From Rhizobium hidalgonense (GTDB lineage: Bacteria > Pseudomonadota > Alphaproteobacteria > Rhizobiales > Rhizobiaceae): a DNA stretch of 64,000 nt. The stretch is taken from positions 1 to 64,000 of the forward strand of contig NZ_LODW01000033.1 in assembly GCF_002914525.1 (NCBI RefSeq). The letters are read 5' to 3'. A program made the translations under genes and the position numbers. This document shows positions 43,190 to 50,939 of this stretch, piece after piece. Position 1 is the first letter of the stretch, and every line of letters begins with the position of its first letter. Below the pieces are notes generated by a model. It saw nothing but the letters and a program-made list of their open reading frames with translations, was not told the DNA's origin and ran no database searches.

Positions 43190-45364
43190 ATGAACTGGCA
43201 GGCGCGGTCGCAGTGGGTTTTAAAATGGGTTCTCCCGGCAGCCGCGTCATTGATCATAGGGTGCGTTCTTTTTGGTACCCTCCAATGGGCCGCAGGGCAG
43301 ACCGATATGGTTGCGGAGGCTCGCCAGCGGGATCTCGTCAAACTGATCGTCTCGAAGATGCAGGCTAGCGTTGCTCATGATCAGGAAAGCGCGACAGTCT
43401 GGGACGACGCTGTTCGAAAAACCGACGCGCGGGATCTGGAATGGCTTCGCTCGAACCTCGGCGAATGGATGCAAACCTACTTCGGGCATGACGCGGCCAT
43501 CGTACTTTCGGCCGACCATAGCCCGATCTACGAGTTCATTGCGCCCTCGGACAACGCTTTGACGCTGGGTGATCTCCGCCTCGCTTATGAGCCGTTGGCG
43601 GATGCTTTGCAGAAACGACTTGCTGCTGGCGACGCTCAAGGGATTACGGACCGGGTGCTCTCGATCGGCGAAAGCGACCTTGCATATGTAGGGCGGCGAC
43701 CGGCGATTGTGAGCGTCAAGCCAATCGTCTCGGACACGGGCGACATCGAGCAACCGCCGGGGCAGCAAAATCTCCATGTCGCTGTGAGGTTCCTCGATCG
43801 AAGTTTCGTATCCGAGATCGGAGCGGACTACCAGTTTGCCGAAATGAAGTTTTCGGATGACGCTCCTACGGACGCTGAGCACTCATTCGTTCCGTTGAAG
43901 TCTCGTGCGGGCGCCGCTATCGGCTACTTCACCTGGCGCCCATTTCGTCCTGGTGCGAACGTGATGGAAGCGACCCTGCCGGCGGTCGGCCTGGCCGCCG
44001 TTGCCATCTTCGTCGCGGCTAGTCTGTGCGGGCATGCGATCTGGAGACGTTCGACTCGGCTCGCTTCAAATCGTGAGGAACTCCAGCATCTCGCCTCGCG
44101 CGATCCTCTGACCGGCCTTTCCAACCGCGCTCATTTCAGCAACGAACTCGCCGCCCGCCTCGGCGCGGCCTCGCAGAACCAGAGCCACTGCGTGCTGTTC
44201 ATCGACCTCGACCGGTTCAAAGCGGTTAACGATACTTTCGGGCACCCGACTGGAGATAGGGTCATCTCGCTCGTGGGCCAGCGCATGAATGAGATCATGC
44301 CCGCGGCGCTCATCGGTCGCATCGGAGGTGACGAATTTACCGTCTTTCTCGAAGAAGCGGACGGTGAAGTGGCCACCGCCGTTTGCCAACAGATCGTGCA
44401 GCGTCTCCGGCAGCCTTTCGAGATAGATGGCGCCCACATCGTCATTGGTGCAAGTGTCGGAGCTGCGGTTGCCGCCGGCCGTGCGGATCCGTCGGAACTC
44501 ACCCGTCAGGCCGATATAGCTCTCTACCACGCAAAGGCTGCGGGTCGGAACACTTTTGCGATCTTCGGCGGGCATATGGACGAGCTACTGCGCAGGCGTC
44601 GCAAGCTTGAACACGACCTTCGGCTGGCGCTCGAGACGAGATCTCAGATCGAGGCCTTTTATCAGCCGGTATATTCAGCGGAGCACAAGGGCCTGTCGTC
44701 TATGGAAGCGCTCGCTCGTTGGAAGCATCCCGAAGAAGGCTTCATCGCTCCCGACATCTTCATCCCCATTGCCGAGGAAATAGGCCTTATCCACGAACTC
44801 GGCGCCAAAGTGCTCGAGGATGCCTGCAGTGTCATGGCAGACCTTCCTTTAATCTCTATGGCGATCAACGCCTCTGCATTGGAACTCTGTTCAGACGGTT
44901 ATCCTCTTCGTGTCTTGTCCAGATTGGCGAAATGGAACATCGATCCAAAGAGGCTGGAGATAGAAATCACCGAGTCCTTGGCTTTTGGTGGAGAAGCACA
45001 CAGCGATCGGAACATTGCCATGCTCCGAAATGCGGGGGTGCGTATTGCGATCGACGACTTCGGAACGGGTTACTCATCCTTCTCGAGAGTGCAGAATGTC
45101 ATGATCGACAGGATCAAGATCGACAAGTCGTTCATCGATGCAGTGCAAGGAGACAGCAAGCCGCTGATCGAGGCGATGATCAATATGGCCCGAGCGAAAG
45201 GTCTTAAGACCACGGCTGAAGGAGTGGAAACGGACGAACAGAGCGACGCTTTAGTGGCCCTTGGGTGCGACAGCCTCCAAGGTTTCCTGATCTCCCGGCC
45301 TCTTGCCCGCGCGGCCATGATCGATTTGTTCAACGGAACTGGGAAGCGAACATTCACTGTTTGA
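43190..45364 (+). CDS. membrane GGDEF-EAL protein with CHASE4-like sensor
   Basis: 724 aa. Membrane segment (about residues 10-33), a periplasmic sensor domain resembling CHASE4 (TVWDDAV... LEWLRSNL), a second membrane segment (about 262-284), then GGDEF (IGGDEFTVF) and EAL domains. The EAL side has EALARW, EIEITES, DDFGTGYSS, KIDKSF and AEGVET, so phosphodiesterase residues look complete; the cyclase signature is also intact. It makes or breaks cyclic di-GMP at the inner membrane. Confidence 0.93.
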   Translation: MNWQARSQWVLKWVLPAAASLIIGCVLFGTLQWAAGQTDMVAEARQRDLVKLIVSKMQASVAHDQESATVWDDAVRKTDARDLEWLRSNLGEWMQTYFGHDAAIVLSADHSPIYEFIAPSDNALTLGDLRLAYEPLADALQKRLAAGDAQGITDRVLSIGESDLAYVGRRPAIVSVKPIVSDTGDIEQPPGQQNLHVAVRFLDRSFVSEIGADYQFAEMKFSDDAPTDAEHSFVPLKSRAGAAIGYFTWRPFRPGANVMEATLPAVGLAAVAIFVAASLCGHAIWRRSTRLASNREELQHLASRDPLTGLSNRAHFSNELAARLGAASQNQSHCVLFIDLDRFKAVNDTFGHPTGDRVISLVGQRMNEIMPAALIGRIGGDEFTVFLEEADGEVATAVCQQIVQRLRQPFEIDGAHIVIGASVGAAVAAGRADPSELTRQADIALYHAKAAGRNTFAIFGGHMDELLRRRRKLEHDLRLALETRSQIEAFYQPVYSAEHKGLSSMEALARWKHPEEGFIAPDIFIPIAEEIGLIHELGAKVLEDACSVMADLPLISMAINASALELCSDGYPLRVLSRLAKWNIDPKRLEIEITESLAFGGEAHSDRNIAMLRNAGVRIAIDDFGTGYSSFSRVQNVMIDRIKIDKSFIDAVQGDSKPLIEAMINMARAKGLKTTAEGVETDEQSDALVALGCDSLQGFLISRPLARAAMIDLFNGTGKRTFTV

Positions 45365-45382
45365 AGCGGGTAGGGCATTCTG

Positions 45383-45643
45383 TCAGTTGACGGCGGCAAT
45401 CACGGGAATTCCGGCTTCCTCCGCCGCGCGAATGAGCGCGGCACGCGCTGTCTTTGCGGGGATATCTTGAATGGCATCCAGGCAGGTTTTTACGGCCGCG
45501 ATGTATTCCTTGCCATCGTTGGTCGGCCATACGGCGACAAGAGCCTCGGCAACCTCGCGGAGCGATCGGATCAGCCTATGCTTTTCTTGACCGCTCACCA
45601 TAAGCACCAGAGGAGCGAAATCTTCGCTTCTGTGCCAATCCAC
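45383..45643 (-). CDS. DUF982 protein
   Basis: 86 aa from a GTG at 45643 (a TTG at 45661 is the alternative). The pattern of a SLREVAEALVAVWP core and a CLDAIQ...ARAALIRAAEEAGI end is that of DUF982, small proteins common in Rhizobium plasmids and chromosomes, function unknown. It is convergent with the GGDEF-EAL gene, 18 bp between stops. Confidence 0.75.
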   Translation of the reverse strand: MDWHRSEDFAPLVLMVSGQEKHRLIRSLREVAEALVAVWPTNDGKEYIAAVKTCLDAIQDIPAKTARAALIRAAEEAGIPVIAAVN

Positions 45644-45721
45644 TATACCGCCCGCTCGCAAAAATAGCCGCCCTTTATTCGTAAGTGACGACGACGCCGG
45701 ACATTGATCGACAGCGCTTCG

Positions 45722-45769
45722 CCGGGGAGGTTCTGACTGGATACAGCGACATTGCTAAAACCTCCCCGG
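45722..45769. repeat. long-armed inverted repeat
   Basis: CCGGGGAGGTT (45722-45732) and AACCTCCCCGG (45759-45769) are exact complements, 26 bases apart, in the space between the DUF982 and BON genes. Not followed by a U-run on either side. It could be a pair of operator half sites or a hairpin in the DUF982 leader. Confidence 0.5.
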
Positions 45770-45824
45770 TGTCCTTTCAACAAGGAAGAGGAAAATTTAA
45801 GCCAGATAGCGCCGAGGGGAAGAC

Positions 45825-45836
45825 GGACCTAAGTCG
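45825..45836. promoter_or_regulatory. palindrome-motif match upstream of the BON gene (site E)
   Basis: GGACCTAAGTCG, one base short of the GGAC-N4-GTCC palindrome, followed by GGTACCTGCTTC at 45850. There is no GGAAC promoter at the 7-bp distance used at sites B-D. Confidence 0.35.
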
Positions 45837-45908
45837 GACTGGCCGCCCCGGTACCTGCTTCTCATATGAGGCTTGAAGCTCCGTGGAGGGACGGAACAGG
45901 AGGACGAC

Positions 45909-46181
45909 ATGAAATTCGGCCCCGACAACGCCAGCCATGAGGAGCGCTGCTCCGAAGGCCATAGTTCAGCCTCGACCATCGCGACGATCAAAGCGGCGCT
46001 TTCCGCTGATCAGAATATCGACAGCAGTGCCATCGAGATCAGGATGCTCGGCCCAGTGATCCTGCTCGAAGGCTATATAACGAACGCCGCAGACCGCGAG
46101 AAAGCCATCTCGCTTGCGGGGATGATCGTCGGCCACGAGAACGTCCAGGATCGGATGCTAAGCCGCTTCCCCACGCAGTAG
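45909..46181 (+). CDS. BON-domain protein
   Basis: 90 aa. A single BON domain (about residues 22-88: STIATIKAALSADQNID ... VILLEGYITNAADREKAISLAGMI). BON domains bind membranes or lipids; here there is no signal peptide or membrane anchor. AGGAGGACG precedes the ATG. Stress-related by neighbourhood. Confidence 0.8.
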   Translation: MKFGPDNASHEERCSEGHSSASTIATIKAALSADQNIDSSAIEIRMLGPVILLEGYITNAADREKAISLAGMIVGHENVQDRMLSRFPTQ

Positions 46182-46202
46182 CGAGAGGCAATTCAGAGGC
46201 TA

Positions 46203-46269
46203 GGACCAAGGTCCGGCGCAGGCCCGGTACGAAGTCCCGGTACTGGAACACTTCCTCCACTCGACGGTT
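46203..46269 (+). promoter_or_regulatory. EcfG-type promoter with tandem palindromes (site D)
   Basis: GGACCAAGGTCC (46203-46214), GGTACGAAGTCC (46226-46237), a 7-bp gap, GGAAC (46245-46249), 18 bases, TT (46268-46269, -10 GGTTT). Palindrome spacing is 23 bp. The DUF1236 start codon is 43 bp further on. Confidence 0.7.
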
Positions 46270-46311
46270 TCGCTCTGCAGCGGAACCAACCGCATCCAAG
46301 GAGGAAAACAT

Positions 46312-46707
46312 ATGATTATCAAAGTTGTAGGTATTGCTGCGGGTGTCCTGTTGGCATCGACATCCGCTTTTGCCCAGCAGTCGACTGTGACAGGCGCCGT
46401 TGGTGGCGCTGCAACGGGTGCGATCGTCGGTGGCCCGGTCGGCGCGGCTGTCGGCGGCATCGTCGGCGGCGTGGCAGGCAGCGTCATCGATCCGCCGCCG
46501 CAGCAGGTTGTCACCTATGTTCAGCAGGCCCCGGCCCCCACCGAACGCGTCGTCGTCAAGGAGAAGGTCGTCGTCGGCCAGCCCCTGCCGGAGACCGTCG
46601 TCGTGACGCCAATTCCCGATGATCCGAAATATGCATATGCGATCGTCAACGATCAGCGTGTGATCGTCGAACCTTCCTCGCGGAAGGTCATCCAGGTCAT
46701 CCAATGA
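46312..46707 (+). CDS. DUF1236 exported protein with glycine-zipper region
   Basis: 131 aa. Signal peptide (AFAQQ), glycine zipper (GGAATGAIVGGPVGAAVGG) and DUF1236 domain; almost the same as the protein at 13177 along its whole length, including the PPPQ-VVTYV linker. With the matching promoters this points to duplication of the whole gene with its control region. CAAGGAGG gives the start. Periplasmic. Confidence 0.85.
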   Translation: MIIKVVGIAAGVLLASTSAFAQQSTVTGAVGGAATGAIVGGPVGAAVGGIVGGVAGSVIDPPPQQVVTYVQQAPAPTERVVVKEKVVVGQPLPETVVVTPIPDDPKYAYAIVNDQRVIVEPSSRKVIQVIQ

Positions 46708-46713
46708 CCGACG

Positions 46714-46729
46714 GGCGGCTCTAGCCGCC
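46714..46729. terminator. short hairpin after the DUF1236 gene
   Basis: GGCGGCT (46714-46720) and AGCCGCC (46723-46729) with a 2-base loop, followed by TCTTCT. It lies 6 bp after the stop. Confidence 0.5.
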
Positions 46730-46806
46730 TCTTCTAGCCATGAGGGCATGCTCGCACCGCATAGATGCGCGGGCGTCGTATAATGCCCAAACCTCGGAGA
46801 TCGATC

Positions 46807-47613
46807 ATGAAAAGCAACCATTTCGCCGTGCTCGTGGCAGCTCTGTCCCTGAGCGTGTCGCCGCTTGCCACACTCCCTGCCGAAGCCCAGCAGGACACCA
46901 AGAGCAATGGCCAGGCCCAGTCCGGCACGGACGCCGGCTCGCAGGCGGGCTCCGCCAAGACTGGCACCGACTGCACCCCCGACGCTTCGGGAGCCTGCCC
47001 AGGCAAGGGCCAGTCATCGCAGCAGAAATCCGGTCAGGGCTCGGACATGAAAAAGAGTGCCGAGCAGCCTTCGACCGATGGCGCGACGAGCGGAAGTGCG
47101 TCCGGCAAGACTTCGACAGAAACCACGCCTGCATCGAAGGACGCCAGCGGTGGCACCAAGACAGAACAGAAACCCGCCGCCAAGTCCGGCACCACGGATA
47201 ACACCGGCTCATCCACCACAGGCACGAAGAGCACTACGGAAAGCGGCGATGCGTCCAAGCAGTCCACCGATCAAAATACGACGACCACAAACAAAAGTTC
47301 GTCCGAAACCAACAACAACACCACGACGAACAACCAGACTAACATCAAGACCAACGTCAGCATCTCGGTCGAGCAGCAGACCGAAATTCGAACGGTGGTG
47401 AAGGAGGTTCACGTTGCTCCTGTGAAGGAGGTCGACTTCACCGTCTCTGTCGGAACGAAAATCCCGAAGAAGGTCCGGCTGGAACGGCTGCCGACGCGCA
47501 TCGTGAAGATCGTTCCGCAGTATGAAGGCTACCGCTTCTTCATCCTCGCGGATGGCAGGATCGTCATCGTCGATCCCGATGCTCTCACGATCGTCTACAT
47601 CATCGAGGCCTAA
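46807..47613 (+). CDS. exported protein with Ser/Thr/Asn-rich linker and C-terminal DUF1236 domain
   Basis: 268 aa. Signal peptide (about 1-27), then about 150 residues of low-complexity Ser, Thr, Gly, Lys and Asn, a heptad-like Val/Gln/Asn stretch, and a DUF1236-like end (VSVGTKIPKKVRLERLPTRI...TIVYIIEA). The linker suggests a protein that spans a gap, such as periplasm to outer membrane. Two cysteines (CTPDASGAC) may form a disulphide. GGAG precedes the start. Confidence 0.75.
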   Translation: MKSNHFAVLVAALSLSVSPLATLPAEAQQDTKSNGQAQSGTDAGSQAGSAKTGTDCTPDASGACPGKGQSSQQKSGQGSDMKKSAEQPSTDGATSGSASGKTSTETTPASKDASGGTKTEQKPAAKSGTTDNTGSSTTGTKSTTESGDASKQSTDQNTTTTNKSSSETNNNTTTNNQTNIKTNVSISVEQQTEIRTVVKEVHVAPVKEVDFTVSVGTKIPKKVRLERLPTRIVKIVPQYEGYRFFILADGRIVIVDPDALTIVYIIEA

Positions 47614-47624
47614 CACGCGTTTTT

Positions 47625-47651
47625 CCCGGCGGCGTCCTATGCGCCGCCGGG
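47625..47651. terminator. GC-rich hairpin
   Basis: CCCGGCGGCG (47625-47634) and CGCCGCCGGG (47642-47651), a 10-bp perfect stem 11 bp after the preceding stop. Its arm overlaps the leader of the small gene at 47667. Confidence 0.55.
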
Positions 47652-47666
47652 CCGCAGGAGCAATCA

Positions 47667-47819
47667 ATGATCTATCATGAAGATAAGCCGTCCGGCCTCG
47701 CGTTTCCCATCATCGTCATCCTGATTGCCATGGTCGCCATCGTCGGCAGCCTGGTCCTGTCATCAGGCCATCCAGCAGCGGCTCGGGTCTGGGTTCCTGT
47801 TCGATCGGCTGGCCCCTGA
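47667..47819 (+). CDS. 50-aa single-pass membrane protein
   Basis: 50 aa with one membrane helix (FPIIVILIAMVAIVGSLVL, about residues 13-31) and a short basic tail. GCAGGAG at 7 bp supports the start. No known family. Confidence 0.55.
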   Translation: MIYHEDKPSGLAFPIIVILIAMVAIVGSLVLSSGHPAAARVWVPVRSAGP

Positions 47820-47921
47820 TCCCGCGGTGCCCAAAGGCGCACTTCCGATCCCGACTAGGAGCACCTACGATGAGAGCATTCCACAGCAGACAGCGGCGTC
47901 GGCCCCGAACCGCGATCGAGT

Positions 47922-48626
47922 TCAGTAATTGAGCTTGGGATACCAATCCGTGCCGCGGCCGGTCGGCGTCATGTCCAGAATGTTCCAGAGCGGGGCGATA
48001 TCTACCGCCCCCCTTGGATCCTGGCCGGGATCCGCCGCTTCGGCCGGCATCTCGCCATTGTAGAAGACGCGAACGTCGTCCCCATCCTTCTGGTAGACCG
48101 TGAATCCCGGATACTCTGATCCCTCGTCGTCGAGCACGCCCAAGTCTCGGGCGTAGTCGTCGCCCACGGCCTGGACGAAATCAAGGTCACGCCAGCCGCG
48201 TTCGAGAGCGAACGCACGTTGCTGCTCCACCGCGCTGCGACCGATAATCTTGAATGCGACCCTCTGTTTGACGTCGGCGCCATTGCCGTTCGCTCCACTG
48301 AGGAAGTTCGTGCACATCGGACAGGGCCGTTCCCGCTGCGGGCCGAACATCCAGAAGTACGTTACGAGGGTATCATGATGCCCGAAAAGGTCTGCCAGAC
48401 CGAGCTCCTCACCGTTTTCGTCTTTGAAGCGATAATCCTTTTGTACGAGCGGGCCGGGAGGCAGGCGTCGGCGTTGCTCCGCAAGTCTGGCGAGATGTCG
48501 TCGGACCTCGATCTCCTCCGCCAGCAGGGCCGTCCTCGCCTCGGCGTAGTCCGCAGTTTCGTTCATGAACCTGCTCACACGTTTCGTGGCTAGTTCCTTC
48601 GCAGGTTTCAATTCGCTCATGTCCAT
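47922..48626 (-). CDS. DUF899 thioredoxin-like protein
   Basis: 234 aa. DUF899 proteins have a thioredoxin-like fold; here the region FGPQRERPCPMCTNFLSG carries CPMC where thioredoxins have their CxxC. Start at 48626 chosen for GGGAG 7 bp upstream. Function in the family is not established; redox chemistry is plausible. Cytosolic, no signal peptide. Confidence 0.8.
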   Translation of the reverse strand: MDMSELKPAKELATKRVSRFMNETADYAEARTALLAEEIEVRRHLARLAEQRRRLPPGPLVQKDYRFKDENGEELGLADLFGHHDTLVTYFWMFGPQRERPCPMCTNFLSGANGNGADVKQRVAFKIIGRSAVEQQRAFALERGWRDLDFVQAVGDDYARDLGVLDDEGSEYPGFTVYQKDGDDVRVFYNGEMPAEAADPGQDPRGAVDIAPLWNILDMTPTGRGTDWYPKLNY

Positions 48627-49333
48627 GTGCTTGCTCCCTGAATCCATTACGACCGTTTCGCTATCCGACCAGTTTCGGCCACCTTCGGAAGTTGAAGGGC
48701 GTGCCAGATGGTGTTCGGCGCCCTCACTTGTAATAGACCTACGAGGAGATCAGCTCTCGACAAGGGCCCAATGTTTTTTGTCGGCGTCGGTTGCCTAAAA
48801 ATTCCGCCGCCCGGCCGACCATCTTGCTCCTCACCGCCGTTCCGATCTCAAAAGATCGACACCATTCGACAGAGTTGCTGATTGGAAGACCCGTTCCGTT
48901 TCGGCCTCTGGTCGACTAGGGTCAACAGCCCTCCGTCAGCTACAGTACATTAAGTTTTCGGCCGGAACCGGAGGTGATCCGGGATCGCGCGTCCGTCGCT
49001 GCGCGGCACATAGCCAAAGCTTGATGTTCGGGAAAGCCGCCGAAGTTGGTTGATTCATCGCCAGATGTTCCCGCGCCGCAGATTCTTACCGCAACAAAAA
49101 TAGCCCCGCCGAAACGGGGAAAATTGTCTGAAAGAGGGAAAGGACGAGACCGCGCGGGGGCGGGCGATGTAGAGAGGCTTGCGGGCGCAGGACTCTCGCG
49201 CGCGGTCCCGATGCCATAACGATAGACGGTCCGTTAGGTTCCTGTACGCTTTCGGATGATTACGTGCCCCCTGCGGAAGAAAGCTTAGGATCCTAGGGGC
49301 GCAGATCGGCACCTTACGGACGATGAAAGTGCT
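48627..49333. other. 707-bp intergenic region, no supported gene
   Basis: No convincing reading frame on either strand. It contains one copy (48853-48884) of a 32-bp sequence that recurs at 57381. Otherwise nothing recognised. Confidence 0.5.
48853..48884 (+). repeat. 32-bp dispersed repeat, copy 1
   Basis: 28 of 32 bases are the same as 57381-57412, in the same orientation, starting AGATCGAC and ending TTG. Both copies are intergenic. Could be a remnant of a mobile element end. Confidence 0.5.
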
Positions 49334-49534
49334 TCAGGGCCAATACGAGGCGTCCTCGTCGGCACACTCTTCAGGGCTCAAGCCTTCTGCATGGAGCGAT
49401 AGCCAGTAAGCCCGCGCAACGGCCCGTGCATATTCGGAGGGTTCCTTGCCAAACGGCAAGCCTTTCTCAGCCGACAGTTCCCAAATCCGTTTTGTGAAAA
49501 GGACGGTGAATTCGTCTTCGTCCAGCACTTGCAA
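49334..49534 (-). CDS. 66-aa hypothetical protein
   Basis: 66 aa, helical, acidic C-terminus. TTG start at 49534 with GGAGG 8 bp upstream; a GTG 6 bases further in is the alternative. No family recognised. The IS630 element sits about 80 bp upstream and has probably replaced or displaced its promoter. Confidence 0.5.
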   Translation of the reverse strand: MQVLDEDEFTVLFTKRIWELSAEKGLPFGKEPSEYARAVARAYWLSLHAEGLSPEECADEDASYWP

Positions 49535-49612
49535 AAACAGAACCTCCGCAGCCGCCTTGTTGAGGATGGTGCAGGGGTGGCAGGGGCTTGGCCCTCTGCG
49601 CGATCGGCATTA

Positions 49613-50658
49613 GAGCGTGCTGCAATTTTCCGGAATCGGGGATTCGCAAATCAGCGGAAATGTGATTCCCTGTGCATGCCGGGAAAGGATGGCCGGCATG
49701 GATGACGCGACCCTATTCCGCAGACCTTCGCGAGCGTGCGTTGGTCCGATTGAGTGCCGGGGAGACGACGCGGTCGATCGCGGCCGCACTTTCAATTGCT
49801 CCCTCCTGCGTTTCGAAGTGGAAGCGACGTCTTGCTGAGACCGGCTCGTTTGAGCCTGGCCGCGTCGGCGGAGGCAAGAAGCGAACCTTGTCGGGCGAGC
49901 GGGCCGACTGGTTGCGTGAACGCTGCCGATCCGGCCCGTTCACGACACGAGGATTGGTGGCGGAATTGGCCGAACGTGGCATCAAGACCGACCGCCGAGC
50001 AGTTTGGGTTTTTGTTCGGGCCGAAGGCCTGAGCTTCAAAAAAAAACGGTTCTGCCGGCTGAGCAAACGCGAGCCGACATTGCCCGCAAGCGGCTGCGCT
50101 GGAAGACCCATCAGCCGCGGATTGAAGCTCGTCGGCTGGTCTTTCTCGATGAAACCTGGATCAAGACGAATATGGCGGCGCTCAGGGGCTGGGCGCCGCG
50201 CGGCCAGCGGCTCGCTGCGCCCGTCCCGCACGGCTACTGGAAAACCCTGACCTTCATCGCCGCCTTGCGCTGCGACCGGATCGATGCGCGCTGGGTCATC
50301 GATGGGCCGATCAATGGCGAGCTCTTCACCCTCTATGTCAAGAAAGTCCTCGTGCCCACCCTCGCCAAAGGCGACATCGTGATTCTCGACAATCTCGGCA
50401 GTCACAAGGGACAAGCTGTGCGCCGTGCCGTCAGGGCCGCAGGTGCACATCTCTTCTTCCTGCCGCCCTACAGCCCCGATCTCAATCCTATCGAGCAGGT
50501 TTTTGCCAAGCTCAAACATCTCATCAGGAAAGCAGCCCCCCGGACCGTTGAAGCAACATGGCGCAAGGCCGGTGAATTGCTCGACGCATTCTCGCCGGCC
50601 GAATGCGCCAACTATCTCACAAACTCAGGCTATGCTTCCGTATGAAAACAGCGTGCTC
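49613..50658 (+). mobile_element. IS630-family insertion sequence
   Basis: 1046 bp. Ends read GAGCGTGCTG (left) and, on the opposite strand, GAGCACGCTG (right), 8 of 10 matching. TA dinucleotides flank it at 49611-49612 and 50659-50660, the target duplication of IS630 elements. It carries one transposase gene in two overlapping frames. Confidence 0.85.
49702..50645 (+). CDS. IS630 transposase, made by -1 frameshifting
   Basis: About 314 aa as a fusion. The first frame (49702 onward) encodes the paired-type helix-turn-helix (AGETTRSIAAALSIAPSCVSKWKRR). At a run of nine A (50038-50046) followed by C, a -1 slip leads into the second frame, which holds the DDE domain: FLDETWIK, VILDNLGSHKG and PYSPDLNPIEQVFAKLK. 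Catalytic residues are intact, so the element may be active. The A9-C run is a typical programmed slippage site in this family. Confidence 0.85.
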
Positions 50659-50691
50659 TAGAAAACACTCGGTGAGTGACGATGGTTCCGG

Positions 50692-50841
50692 TCAGTCCGG
50701 TCCGAGCAGCTTTTCAGGCCGGCGCAGACCCTCGTCCCAGAGGTGGTCGTGATGGAGCTCGAGCTTGACGAGGAGTATTCCGTGCGACGACTTCCGGAAG
50801 ATTTCCGGCTTTAGCCTGCCTATTGGGGATGGCGATGCCAC
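50692..50841 (-). CDS. possible 49-aa reading frame or gene remnant downstream of the methyltransferase
   Basis: GTG start at 50841, no clear ribosome-binding site. The product (ending HHDHLWDEGLRRPEKLLGPD) reads like a real protein end, but it may be the tail of a truncated gene cut when the IS630 or neighbouring DNA arrived. Same strand as the methyltransferase. Confidence 0.25.
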   Translation of the reverse strand: MASPSPIGRLKPEIFRKSSHGILLVKLELHHDHLWDEGLRRPEKLLGPD

Positions 50842-50939
50842 GGTGGCTCTTGGGAGGCTTTCGGTAAAGCGCTATGACGGCCTTCTCGTCGCTACCGGGT
50901 GCCATCTTCGCAGATCGTCGTCATTCGCTTATTTTCCGT

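Noticed and set aside
45685..45876. 63-aa plus-strand frame between DUF982 and BON genes
   Set aside because: It overlaps the inverted repeat and palindrome sites and lacks a ribosome-binding site.
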